Shown here one piece after another: positions 26,126-34,821 of a stretch of DNA of 64,000 nt; position 1 is the first letter of the stretch, and the number at the start of each line of letters is the position of its first letter. The translations under genes were made by a program, and so were the position numbers. Origin of the DNA: Chthoniobacter flavus Ellin428. GTDB lineage: Bacteria > Verrucomicrobiota > Verrucomicrobiia > Chthoniobacterales > Chthoniobacteraceae. A model generated the notes under the pieces. That model had not been told where the DNA came from. It did not search any database and saw only the letters and a list, made by a program, of their open reading frames with translations. Location of the stretch: positions 204,903 to 268,902 of the forward strand of contig NZ_ABVL01000009.1 of NCBI RefSeq assembly GCF_000173075.1. The letters are read 5' to 3'.

Positions 26126-26343
26126 GAGAAGTTTATTTTCGATGTTTGCTGACCAAGGCCAGCTCGTGGCTGACCGCGTCTTTTCTCCCTTTTCGCTCCT
26201 GGCGTCAATGACTGTGGCAGGGCATGGATTCCGCTTCTCTTTTAAACAAGTGGCGGGCACCCTCCGCCCGGCCAAATTCCTCAGACGGCCTCTCCAGCGA
26301 TTGTTTTCCACCATGTGACCCGCGGCAAGTTCCCCTGCACCCT

Positions 26344-27093
26344 ATGAAGCTCACGCCCTCCACTCTCTTCCTGCGCCATATCCTCGGTGCCGCCCTCCTC
26401 CTGCTCACCCTCGGCCTCCCCGGACGCGCCGGCAACGCCCCCGCACCATCCGACAGCAAATGGACGGTCATCGCGGAATGCCAGATGGTTACGTTGCCCC
26501 AGAAGCTCGCCTGGCCGCTACTGCCCGATTTGGGCGACGACGAAAAAATCGATGCCGCGTGGGCCAAACTGCAGCAGATGATCGAGCAGGGTCAGGCAAC
26601 CTTGGTCGCCAATCTTTCGGTCCGCGGCGACACAGAGCAGAAGATGATCGCGGAAGAGATTCGGGAAGTCCGCTATCCCACCGAATTCACGCCTCCTCAA
26701 ATTCCACAGGAGATACGTCTTGAAAAAAACGCCGCGTACAAAGATCTGCCTATCACCGGAGCTTGCCCCACCGCCTTTGAAACGCGCAATGTCGGCGCCA
26801 CGCTGGAACTGGAACCCAAGGTCTCCGACGACGGTCAATGGATCGCTCTAGGGATAGCGGTGCAACACGTCCGCTTTCTCCGCTTTCACAAATACGACAT
26901 CGGCGTCGTGCACTCCGGCGAACATCAATACATCGAGCAGCCCTTCTTTTCCACGCTGAGCGACACTTTCGCCCTGCACCTCCACACTGGGCAGCGTGTG
27001 CTCCTCGGCCTCCACAAGATCCCCGAGGATGAAGCCAACATGGAACTCTTCTTCCTCCGTGTCCGTACCCAACCCACGACAAAGGCCAAATGA
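26344..27093 (+). CDS. exported secretin-domain-like protein, paralogue 1 of 3
   Basis: 249 residues with a signal peptide (LRHILGAALLLLTLGLPGRAG). The mature chain starts with a strand pattern (WTVIAECQMVTLP), then a helix with KLQQMIEQGQATLV. The key segment is TAFETRNVGATLELEPKVSDDGQWIALGI, which reads like the beta-domain of type II/III secretins (RNVG.TLE..P.......I.L). No full secretin barrel is present. The stop overlaps the next start by 4 nt (ATGA). Confidence 0.75.
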   Translation: MKLTPSTLFLRHILGAALLLLTLGLPGRAGNAPAPSDSKWTVIAECQMVTLPQKLAWPLLPDLGDDEKIDAAWAKLQQMIEQGQATLVANLSVRGDTEQKMIAEEIREVRYPTEFTPPQIPQEIRLEKNAAYKDLPITGACPTAFETRNVGATLELEPKVSDDGQWIALGIAVQHVRFLRFHKYDIGVVHSGEHQYIEQPFFSTLSDTFALHLHTGQRVLLGLHKIPEDEANMELFFLRVRTQPTTKAK

Positions 27094-27836
27094 AGAATTG
27101 GCCCGCCCTCCTTGCCCTCATCGCCACGGCCGGTCTCGGCGGATCACTGGCGTGGGGTGAGGAGCCCCCGTCTCAGGCTCGCATCCGCGTGGACGTGCAA
27201 ATGGTCAGCGTCTCGGTGGCGCAAGCGCTGCACCTCGTTCCCGCGCTCCGGGACCGGAAGACTGCACCGGCCGCATGGACTCAGTTGCAAAAGATGATCG
27301 GGGATGGCAAAGCCACGCTGATCGACTGGCCGGTAGTGTGGTCAGAGAGTGGTCAGCGCGTCGTTACCCAAAGCGTAGTCGAGTACCGATACGCCACAGA
27401 GCCCATGCCGCCCAATCCACCCCAACCGTTTTCGGAGGCGGAGCTTAAAGAAATGGCGCGGCTTTATCCTTGGTGGGGTGCTTTCACGCCGTCTGCTTTC
27501 GAAACGAGAAACGTGGGCGCCTCTCTGGAGATAGAGAGCTTGATGGCTCCGGGATATCAGCTCATCGATCTCAGCTTGGTTTCATCCTATCTCCGCTTCG
27601 CCGGGTTTCGCCAATGGCGCGGGCAGGAGTCGCCGCTCGGCGTCTCCGGTGTCCAGCAACGACCGGAATTCCAAAGCGCTAAAGCCACCACGTATTTGAG
27701 CATCCGTCGCGACGAACCGACTCTCGTCGGCGTCTTCGTTTTCGCCGAACCCCAGCCGCATGTGGAACTGCATATTCTCCATGCACGGTGGACCCTCCTC
27801 CCTCCTTCCGTCCCGACCTTTTCCAACCATCCATGA
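27090..27836 (+). CDS. exported secretin-domain-like protein, paralogue 2 of 3
   Basis: 248 residues with a signal peptide (LLALIATAGLGGSLAWG). It has the same layout as its neighbours: RVDVQMVSVSVAQAL, WTQLQKMIGDGKATLIDWPVV, then SAFETRNVGASLEIESLMAPG. It is the most diverged of the three in its C-terminal third. It is coupled to both neighbours by ATGA overlaps, so the three are made from one transcript. Confidence 0.75.
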   Translation: MKNWPALLALIATAGLGGSLAWGEEPPSQARIRVDVQMVSVSVAQALHLVPALRDRKTAPAAWTQLQKMIGDGKATLIDWPVVWSESGQRVVTQSVVEYRYATEPMPPNPPQPFSEAELKEMARLYPWWGAFTPSAFETRNVGASLEIESLMAPGYQLIDLSLVSSYLRFAGFRQWRGQESPLGVSGVQQRPEFQSAKATTYLSIRRDEPTLVGVFVFAEPQPHVELHILHARWTLLPPSVPTFSNHP

Positions 27837-28636
27837 AGCCTTTTCTCCTCATTCCATTGGCTCTTGCCCTCACCTCCGCCCCCACCTGGTGTGATGACAG
27901 TGGTGCCCTCGCTGCTCCAGTGAGCGGCGCCCTTGCTGCTCCGGCTAGCGGTGCCCTTGCCGCTCCCGTTTTCGATCCAACCCGGCCACAGCGGCCGACA
28001 CCCGATGTCCGCATCGAAATGCAAGTCGTCGCCGTCCCCGAGCGAATCGGGATAGCGCTGATGCCGGACTTGAAGTCAAAAGAGAAAATCGAAGCTGCCA
28101 ATACCCGCATTCAGCAGATGCTGGCCAAGGGCACCGCCAAACTCATCGGATGGCCGATCATGACCACCCATACCGGCCAACGTGCGGTCATCGAAGCGAT
28201 CAAGGAAATCCGTTGGGCCACGGAGTATCATCCCCCAACGTTGAATGTCTCCGAAGTGCCCGCCGACCCACCCGCCAAAGTCACCCCCAGCGTGGACGTG
28301 AGCACTCTCGAAGCCTTCCCCACCGCTTTCGAAACGCGCAACGCCGGTGTCACCCTCGAAGTGGAACCCGTTATCGCGCCCGATGGCAAAACCATCGACC
28401 TCAATATCGTCCCGCAACACGTCCGGCTGACCGGGTTCAAAAAAGTCACCATCGAAGGCGCCGCCCACAAAGGCAAAACCATCGTCGAGCAACCGGAATT
28501 CAACACCAACAAAGTCACCACCTCTCGGCGCCTCAAAAATGGCGAGCGCGTCCTTATGGGCATCTATCCCACCGAGGATCCCCCGAAGCACCTCGAGATC
28601 TTCCTCCTCAAAGTCGAACTGGTACCGGTAGAATAG
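27833..28636 (+). CDS. exported secretin-domain-like protein, paralogue 3 of 3
   Basis: 267 residues from MKPFLLIPLALALTSAP (signal peptide). A short tandem repeat encodes three GALAAP units just after the signal (about residues 25-41), from a repeated DNA stretch. It then follows the family pattern: RIEMQVVAVPERIG, RIQQMLAKGTAKLIGWPIM, TAFETRNAGVTLEVEPVIAPDGKTIDLNIVPQHVR. It carries the best secretin-like signature of the trio. Function unknown. Confidence 0.75.
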   Translation: MKPFLLIPLALALTSAPTWCDDSGALAAPVSGALAAPASGALAAPVFDPTRPQRPTPDVRIEMQVVAVPERIGIALMPDLKSKEKIEAANTRIQQMLAKGTAKLIGWPIMTTHTGQRAVIEAIKEIRWATEYHPPTLNVSEVPADPPAKVTPSVDVSTLEAFPTAFETRNAGVTLEVEPVIAPDGKTIDLNIVPQHVRLTGFKKVTIEGAAHKGKTIVEQPEFNTNKVTTSRRLKNGERVLMGIYPTEDPPKHLEIFLLKVELVPVE

Positions 28637-28660
28637 AGCAACCCAAACGTAACCCGGGAA

Positions 28661-29080
28661 ATGTTTGATCGCATCAAGCGCCTGTTCGGTTCGGCCTCCG
28701 CTCCTGCGCGCGAAATCGTCCAGTGCGAGACCAAAGCCTTGGAGACACCGGCCGGTCCCAAATTCGCCATCTTTCTCGCGGCCAATCTGCACCAACCAGC
28801 AGCCCTCGATGCCCTCGTCGAAGCACTCGTCGAACGGTTCAAATTGCATCGCATGATCAGTCCGCCGGAGACTTCGATGCTCCTGCTCACCATCATTGGC
28901 CCATGCGATGCGCCGGCAGTGCTGTCCCGCTGGCAGGCGCGCGTTTCGGGCGACCAGATCGCGCGCCTCTGGATGGATCAAATGGAGAAAGCCGATCTGG
29001 CGGTGACTCCCAAAGGCGCGGTCGCGTCCCAATACCACTCGCTCCTTCCGACGAAGGGTGAGCGAGCCAATGGCGTCTGA
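28661..29080 (+). CDS. cytoplasmic protein, function unknown
   Basis: 139 residues with no signal peptide. The core looks like an alpha/beta domain (KFAIFLAANLHQPAALDALVEALVERF, TSMLLLTIIGPCDAPAVLSRW). Not recognised. It begins 24 nt after the secretin-like trio, so it may belong to the same transcript. Confidence 0.65.
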   Translation: MFDRIKRLFGSASAPAREIVQCETKALETPAGPKFAIFLAANLHQPAALDALVEALVERFKLHRMISPPETSMLLLTIIGPCDAPAVLSRWQARVSGDQIARLWMDQMEKADLAVTPKGAVASQYHSLLPTKGERANGV

Positions 29081-29180
29081 ACGACATTGGAGCGAACACT
29101 TGGTTCCACCAGGTAGCGGTGCAATCCCCACGGTTCCCCTTGCTCGTATTCATGGGGTACGATTGCATCGTCCCTGATCG

Positions 29181-30917
29181 ATGGACTCCGCCACTTCCTC
29201 CCACTCACGTCCACTCTCCACGCTCCAGCTTTTCCGGCTCCTGTCGTGGGTGCAATGGCGCTCGTTCGTCGCCCGCTGGCGGGGCATCTGGCAGAAATCG
29301 CCGGCGATGATCGCCATCCTCGGCGGCTTCATCATCGGCTATCTCGCGCTCGGCTACTGGATGTTCTTCGAGGGGCTCAATTTCCTCTATCGCTTTCCGC
29401 TGGTCGGCAGCCTGCTTTCCCAGCGCCTCATCTATCTCGTCTTCGGGTTCTTCTTCATCATGCTGGTGTTTTCGAACCTCATCATCGGCTACTCCACGCT
29501 CTTCAAGAGCCGGGAGACGACCTGGCTACTCTCGCTGCCGCTGCCTCCGCCGAATATCTACCGCTGGAAATTCCTCGAGGCCCTCGCGGTGTCGAGCTGG
29601 GCGCTGCTCTTTCTCAGCGCGCCGCTCATGTTCGCTTACGGACGCGTCCACGAGGCCTCGCCGATTTTCTTCCTGGAGATGGCCGTGGTCTTCGTGCCGT
29701 TCGTCATCATCCCGGCGCTGGTTGGTTCGTGGGCGGTGATTTTTCTCGTGCGACTCCTGGGCCATCGCGATGTGAAGAACATCGTCCTGGTCATCTCGCT
29801 CGGCGTCCTCGCGCTGCTCATCGCCGGGATCAAGCCGGTGACCGATGCCGAAGCGCTCTCCCAGGAGGACGTCCTGTCCTTCGACCAACTGCTGCGCCAC
29901 ACGCGGATCAGCGTGAACCCCTTCCTCCCCAGCGCGTGGCTCGCCCAGACCGTCCTCGCCTGGAGCGAAGGGCTCACCCGGCAGGGCCTCTTCTCCTTCC
30001 TCCTGCTGCTCAGCTACGCGATGATGGGCCTGTTGGTCGGCTATGAGGTGATCGGCCGCTTTTTCTTTGGGAGCTGGACGATGGCGCTCAGTTCCCGCGC
30101 CGCCCGGTTTCAGCGGCAGGCCGTGGCCCGACGCCAGCGCGAGCGCCGGCCGGAACTGCTGGAATACATCACCAATTTCCTCCGCCCGTGGTCTCCGCCC
30201 ACGGCGGCGCTCGTCCTGAAGGATGCCCGGCTCTTCTGGCGCGATCCCGCCCAGTGGATCCAGTTCATGATCTTCTTCGGGTTGCTCTGCATCTATGTGG
30301 TAAACCTTCGCAACGTGGCCTTTAATTTCCAGAATCCGTTCTGGGAGACGATGATCAGCTACCTGAACCTCGCGGCCTGCTCGCTCACGCTCTCCACCCT
30401 CACCACGCGCTTCGTCTTCCCGCAATTCTCGCTCGAAGGCCGCCTGCTCTGGCTCGTCGGCCTTGCGCCGATCGGCCTGCGCAAGGTGCTGCTGCAGAAA
30501 TTCTGGACGAGCGTTTTTACCACCACAGCCATCACCGTGAGCCTCATGATTACCTCCAGCCTGATGCTGCACCTGCCGTGGTTGCGCGTCGGTTTCTTCG
30601 CTGTGGCCATCGCACTGATGAGCGCGACGCTCAGCGGGCTCTCGGTGGGGCTCGGCGCGTTGTTCCCGAATTTCAAGGAAGACAATCCGAGCAAGATCGT
30701 GAGCGGTTTCGGCGGCACGCTCTGCCTCGTGGCGAGCTTCCTCTACATCACGCTCTTTGTCAGCTTGTCGGCCTTGCCCGATATCGCGCGGGTCAGCAAG
30801 TTTCCGTGGGAGGTCCCGACGGCACTGCCGTATGCGCTCGCCTTGCTCCTGAGTTTCAGCGTGATGCTTTTTCCGCTGCTTCTCGCCATCCGCCGCGTGA
30901 AAAATCTGGAAATATAA
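29181..30917 (+). CDS. ABC-2-type exporter permease (ABC_tran_2-like)
   Basis: 578 residues with about 12 hydrophobic spans, grouped six near the N-terminus (from AMIAILGGFIIGYLALGYW) and six near the C-terminus (to LLLSFSVMLFPLLLAIRRV). The central cytoplasmic part has ALVLKDARLFWRDPAQWIQF, typical of putative ABC exporter membrane subunits (PF16949 from memory). GLGALFPNFKEDNPSKI is another conserved point. No ATPase is adjacent, so the partner lies elsewhere. The substrate is unknown. Confidence 0.8.
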   Translation: MDSATSSHSRPLSTLQLFRLLSWVQWRSFVARWRGIWQKSPAMIAILGGFIIGYLALGYWMFFEGLNFLYRFPLVGSLLSQRLIYLVFGFFFIMLVFSNLIIGYSTLFKSRETTWLLSLPLPPPNIYRWKFLEALAVSSWALLFLSAPLMFAYGRVHEASPIFFLEMAVVFVPFVIIPALVGSWAVIFLVRLLGHRDVKNIVLVISLGVLALLIAGIKPVTDAEALSQEDVLSFDQLLRHTRISVNPFLPSAWLAQTVLAWSEGLTRQGLFSFLLLLSYAMMGLLVGYEVIGRFFFGSWTMALSSRAARFQRQAVARRQRERRPELLEYITNFLRPWSPPTAALVLKDARLFWRDPAQWIQFMIFFGLLCIYVVNLRNVAFNFQNPFWETMISYLNLAACSLTLSTLTTRFVFPQFSLEGRLLWLVGLAPIGLRKVLLQKFWTSVFTTTAITVSLMITSSLMLHLPWLRVGFFAVAIALMSATLSGLSVGLGALFPNFKEDNPSKIVSGFGGTLCLVASFLYITLFVSLSALPDIARVSKFPWEVPTALPYALALLLSFSVMLFPLLLAIRRVKNLEI

Positions 30918-30955
30918 ATTCGCGACGCTACGCTCGCGTACACCCACGCATACCC

Positions 30956-31582
30956 ATGGCTGACCGCACGCGCTCTGACGACCAATACCTCGATCTCCCC
31001 GAAGAAGATTCCCTCGCGGGGGAGCATCTCGATAACCAGGTGCAGAAGGCGCAGGAGCAACTGCTCGCGCTCAAGCGCCAGCAGGAACTCATCGAGCGGC
31101 AGAAGCGTGAGCTCGAGGAGCTGAGCCGCCGGCAGGAGCAACTGCAGGCGGGCAAGGGCGACATGGTGGAGAAATTCACCCGCGCCGTCGTCGTGCTCGA
31201 GCGCGAGACTTACGACGCGAAAAAGCGCGTGGAATTGCTGAACAGCATTCACGAATCCTTCACCAGCCACCTCGATGTGCTGGACTCCATCAACCCGAAG
31301 GGTTGGGAAGGGCTCGATATCAACAAGGAACTGACCAAGGCGCTGAGTGCGGTGGATGATGCGCGGGCGGAGTATTCTGCTTCGCTGCCGAAGATCAGTT
31401 CCGCGAGGGAAACGGATGGCACGGATCACGTTGCCGCGAGCGTGGGTTATCAGACGGAATATGCCTTGACCGAGCAAAAGGATTTTATGTACTGGCTGAA
31501 GGCGGGCTTCGCTTTCACCCTGCCCATCCTGGTCCTCGGTGTCTTCCTCATCATCGTCCTTCTCGCCGTTTTCAATAAGTAG
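30956..31582 (+). CDS. tail-anchored coiled-coil protein
   Basis: 208 residues. An acidic start leads into a Gln/Glu/Arg-rich coiled coil (about residues 25-75, LLALKRQQELIERQKRELEEL). A helical middle follows (HESFTSHLDVLDSINPKGWEG). One membrane helix sits at the very C-terminus (FAFTLPILVLGVFLIIVLLAVF). It is therefore anchored by its tail with the bulk in the cytoplasm. Not recognised. It is followed 1 nt later by a second protein of the same design. Confidence 0.75.
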   Translation: MADRTRSDDQYLDLPEEDSLAGEHLDNQVQKAQEQLLALKRQQELIERQKRELEELSRRQEQLQAGKGDMVEKFTRAVVVLERETYDAKKRVELLNSIHESFTSHLDVLDSINPKGWEGLDINKELTKALSAVDDARAEYSASLPKISSARETDGTDHVAASVGYQTEYALTEQKDFMYWLKAGFAFTLPILVLGVFLIIVLLAVFNK

Positions 31583-31583
31583 G

Positions 31584-31982
31584 ATGCGCATGCTGCCCAA
31601 ACGCCGGAAGCCGGAAAAGCCCACGAAAGGCGCCAGCCCGCTGGATGAGAAAGCACGCGCCCTGGAGGAGAAGCAGCAAAAGCTGCAGGCCGAGATCGAG
31701 CGCAACCAGCGCCTGATCGAGGACGCACCGAAGATCCGCAAGGAGCAGGAGCGCGCCCGCCGGGAGGAACTCGTCAAGCGTGCCAGCCGCACGGAAGCCC
31801 GCCGCGGTTCCCGCGTGGCGTTGCACGACCCACGCTACGGCTTCGAGCTCAACGCCGCCATGCCCGCCCGGGTGAAGAGCCTGCGCGCCGAGCGCCGCCG
31901 CGGCCGTTTCCTTTTCTTTGTGCTGCTCTGCGCCTTCGGCGCCGTGCTCTACTGGGCGTATTTCATCTTCACGCATCAGTAA
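31584..31982 (+). CDS. tail-anchored basic coiled-coil protein
   Basis: 132 residues, very basic. A coiled coil (ARALEEKQQKLQAEIERNQRL) is followed by Arg-rich segments and a C-terminal membrane helix (FLFFVLLCAFGAVLYWAYFIF). It has the same topology as the upstream gene and the spacing implies co-translation. The two may form a heteromeric membrane-linked complex (inference). Confidence 0.7.
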   Translation: MRMLPKRRKPEKPTKGASPLDEKARALEEKQQKLQAEIERNQRLIEDAPKIRKEQERARREELVKRASRTEARRGSRVALHDPRYGFELNAAMPARVKSLRAERRRGRFLFFVLLCAFGAVLYWAYFIFTHQ

Positions 31983-32021
31983 GTGTAGCGACGGCGCTCT
32001 GTTGCCGCGTAAGGAGGGAAA

Positions 32022-32088
32022 GTGAACGGTAATCAGTGTTCAGTAATGAGTGAGTCGCTGCGCCACGCTATTACTGATTACTGTTCAC
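32022..32088. repeat. 7-nt-period inverted repeat (GTAATCA/GTGTTCA family)
   Basis: The left arm is GTGAACG, GTAATCA, GTGTTCA, GTAATGA. The right arm is CTATTAC, TGATTAC, TGTTCAC. The loop is about 15 nt. It lies upstream of gatC and is a sister of the repeat at 9,177-9,256. Confidence 0.75.
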
Positions 32089-32164
32089 CCCTTCCATTCG
32101 CCACTTCACCGATGTTCGGCGTTGAATGTCGTGCCGCACCCCGCTCTACTCACCGTTCCTATTT

Positions 32165-32449
32165 ATGAGTGCCGCTTTTGACGTCCGCTATACCGCGCAA
32201 CTGGCGCGCTTGAATTTGAGCGAGGAGGAAACCGCCAAATTCCAGGCGCAGCTTTCGCAAGTGCTCGCCTACGTCGAGAAACTCGAGAAAGTGGACGTCA
32301 CCGGAGTTGAACCGACCGCCCACGCCAATGCCGTCTTCAACGTCTTCCGCCAGGACGTCCCGCGCGATTGGTTCACTCCCGAACAGGCCCTCTCGAACGC
32401 CCCGCGTTCGGCCAACCAGCTTTTCGTCGTTCCCAAGGTCATCGAGTAG
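32165..32449 (+). CDS. gatC: Asp/Glu-tRNA(Asn/Gln) amidotransferase subunit C
   Basis: Small subunit that holds GatA and GatB together in the enzyme amidating Glu-tRNA(Gln) and/or Asp-tRNA(Asn). 94 residues with the family pattern YTAQLARLNLSEEETAKF, LSQVLAYVEKLEKVDVTGVEPT, and a C-terminal NAPRSANQLFVVPKVIE. It starts at ATG after a repeat. gatA follows 3 nt after its stop; gatB is not in the window. Confidence 0.93.
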   Translation: MSAAFDVRYTAQLARLNLSEEETAKFQAQLSQVLAYVEKLEKVDVTGVEPTAHANAVFNVFRQDVPRDWFTPEQALSNAPRSANQLFVVPKVIE

Positions 32450-32452
32450 CGC

Positions 32453-33904
32453 ATGGAACTCACCTCTTTGTCCGTTGCCGGCCTGCAGCAGAAGCTGCGG
32501 GCGAAAGAAGTCTCGCCCGCCGACACCGTGCGCGCCCTCGAGGCGCGCATCGCGCAGGTCGATCCGCAGATTCATGGTTACCTCTCGCGCGATTTCGACG
32601 CCGCGCTGAAGCTGGCGGAAAGCGCCGATGTCTCGCTGCCGCTCGGCGGTGTGCCGATCGCCATCAAGGACGTGATCAACGTCACCGGCGAACCCTGCAC
32701 CGCCGCCTCGAAAATTCTCCTCGGCTATCGCTCCAATTACGATGCCACGGTCATTCGCAAGCTGCGCGCCGCGGGAGCGATCCCCTTTGGCCGCACGAAT
32801 CTCGATGAGTTCGCCATGGGCAGCTCGACGGAGAATTCCGCCTTCGGCCGGACGAACAATCCGTGGGATACCTCGCGCGTGCCCGGCGGTTCGAGCGGTG
32901 GCTCGGCGGCAGTTGTGGCCTCGCACGAAGCCTTCGCCTCGCTCGGTTCGGATACCGGTGGCTCCATCCGTCAACCAGCCGCGCTCTGCGGTTGCGTGGG
33001 GCTCAAGCCGACCTATGGCCGCGTCTCCCGTTTTGGCCTCATCGCTTTTGCCTCTTCGCTCGATCAGATCGGGCCTTTCACCAAGACGGTGCGCGACGCC
33101 GGTCTGCTGCTCAACGTGATTTCTGGTCGCGACCCGCAGGATTCCACGAGCCTCGACGAGCCGGTGCCGGATTACACCGCGCAACTTGGGCGCGATTTGA
33201 AAGGCGTCCGCCTCGGTCTGCCGCGCGAGTATTTCATCGAGGGCGTCGATCCCCAGGTGGACTCCGCGGTCCGCGCTGCGATCAAGCACTACGAATCGCT
33301 CGGCGCCGAGATCGTCGACGTTTCCCTGCCGAACACCGAGCATGCCGTGGGCGTCTACTACATCATCGCCACGGCCGAGGCCTCGGCCAATCTCGCGCGC
33401 TTCGACGGCGTGCGTTACGGCCATCGCGCGCCGGACCCGACGGGTCTGCTCGATCAATACGGACGCACGCGCGAAGAGGGCTTCGGCCCCGAGGTGAAGC
33501 GCCGGATCATCCTCGGCACCTACGTGCTCAGCAGCGGCTACTACGACGCCTATTACCTCCGCGCGCAGAAAGTGCGGACGCTCATCCGCGACGATTTCAC
33601 CAAGGCCTTCGAGAAGTGCGACGCCATCGTCTGCCCCACTTCGCCGGAACCTGCCTTCAAGGCGGGCGACCGCAGCGACGATCCGCTGAAGATGTATCTC
33701 GCCGATATCTTCACCATCGCCGCCAACCTCGCCGGTATCTGCGGCATCTCAGTGCCCTGCGGCTTCGCCAACGTGGACGGCCGCCAGCTCCCCATCGGCC
33801 TGCAAATCCTCGGCAAGCCTTTTGGCGAAGCGCAACTCCTGCAAATCGCCGACGCCTACGAGCAGTCGACCGACTGGCACAACGCGCAGCCGACGCTCGC
33901 GTAG
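32453..33904 (+). CDS. gatA: Asp/Glu-tRNA(Asn/Gln) amidotransferase subunit A
   Basis: Glutaminase subunit of the tRNA-dependent amidotransferase, supplying ammonia to GatB. It has the amidase-signature Ser-cisSer-Lys triad: Lys in PIAIKDVINVTGEPCTAAS, and the Ser-rich VPGGSSGGSAAVVA with LGSDTGGSIRQPA. 483 aa is the normal length. It is in an operon with gatC. Confidence 0.96.
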   Translation: MELTSLSVAGLQQKLRAKEVSPADTVRALEARIAQVDPQIHGYLSRDFDAALKLAESADVSLPLGGVPIAIKDVINVTGEPCTAASKILLGYRSNYDATVIRKLRAAGAIPFGRTNLDEFAMGSSTENSAFGRTNNPWDTSRVPGGSSGGSAAVVASHEAFASLGSDTGGSIRQPAALCGCVGLKPTYGRVSRFGLIAFASSLDQIGPFTKTVRDAGLLLNVISGRDPQDSTSLDEPVPDYTAQLGRDLKGVRLGLPREYFIEGVDPQVDSAVRAAIKHYESLGAEIVDVSLPNTEHAVGVYYIIATAEASANLARFDGVRYGHRAPDPTGLLDQYGRTREEGFGPEVKRRIILGTYVLSSGYYDAYYLRAQKVRTLIRDDFTKAFEKCDAIVCPTSPEPAFKAGDRSDDPLKMYLADIFTIAANLAGICGISVPCGFANVDGRQLPIGLQILGKPFGEAQLLQIADAYEQSTDWHNAQPTLA

Positions 33905-34044
33905 TCACGCGGGGGCGTTTACGCTGCCCGGTGACGAGTCAGGAACTCCCCAAAAACCATTCTCACCGCGCTGAGTCGTCTCAATGACGAACGCGGACGG
34001 GAAGGCTGCAGAGTGGGCTCTGTTTGATGCCGGGTTGGAAAAAA

Positions 34045-34314
34045 TCAGCGGTGGGGTCCGAAGTCGCAGTAAAGAATGACCAACATCCAGCCCACCACGA
34101 GCAGAACCAATAAAACGCTGCCGATATTCAATTGGCTTGGCCCTGGCGTGGGCGCCCCGGGCAAGGGCGGAGGCAGGGCCGACTTTTTATTGAAGATGAT
34201 GTGGGCCAAGATCGCCAACAGGACCACACCGGGAATCGCCAGCACGCCGAGGAGTGCCGGGCCGGCCAAGTTGAAGAGCGAAGCAAAGCACATTCCGAAA
34301 TCACTCTGTGCCAA
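34045..34314 (-). CDS. small membrane protein, function unknown
   Basis: 89 residues with two membrane helices (LFNLAGPALLGVLAIPGVVLLAILAHIIF and IGSVLLVLLVVGWMLVILY) joined by a Pro-rich loop (ALPPPLPGAPTPGPS). Not recognised. The regions either side (33,905-34,044 and 34,315-34,431) show no other gene. Confidence 0.6.
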   Translation of the reverse strand: MAQSDFGMCFASLFNLAGPALLGVLAIPGVVLLAILAHIIFNKKSALPPPLPGAPTPGPSQLNIGSVLLVLLVVGWMLVILYCDFGPHR

Positions 34315-34431
34315 CCTTTATTTCAGTGGCAATTCAAATTAGAATGCTCAGGCGGTATTCCAAATTGAAAGTGCTTCTATCCGAGTCAGCGCATACTTTC
34401 CAAATCCGATTCTTAATTCGCGAAATCTTCG

Positions 34432-34800
34432 ATGGATTCCCGACCACAAAGCCTTAAAGAAGTTGCCGAAAGGATTCTGGCCGGCTCCTCCGCGGGTTTC
34501 GCTTTGCGGAATTTCCTCGATGAATTCTACCTGGAACCGCGGCTCGAGATGCTGCTCGAAGAACCTCCGAAGACAGGTGTCCGTGTCACCGACTGCTACC
34601 TCGCCGCCACGGCGGACGAATTAGGAACTACATTCTTCGGCAAGGTGCCGCGTTGGGCGTCATCTTCGGAACGAACTTTGGAAGAACCGCATTTCGGCTT
34701 TAACACGCCGCTCGGTCGCGCCTACGCATTGATCGCCACGCCGGGGCCTTTCCGCCAACGGAACCTTTTCATCGGCGAAGACGCACTCAAGCGCGCCTAA
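34432..34800 (+). CDS. cytoplasmic protein, function unknown
   Basis: 122 residues with no membrane segment. The N-terminus (SLKEVAERILAGSSAGFALRNFLDEFYLEPRLEMLLEEPP) is helical. The second half (DCYLAATADELGTTFF) is mixed. I see no known motif. It converges on the HTH-receiver regulator. Confidence 0.6.
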   Translation: MDSRPQSLKEVAERILAGSSAGFALRNFLDEFYLEPRLEMLLEEPPKTGVRVTDCYLAATADELGTTFFGKVPRWASSSERTLEEPHFGFNTPLGRAYALIATPGPFRQRNLFIGEDALKRA

Positions 34801-34821
34801 CGCTTCCTGAGACCGCGATCC

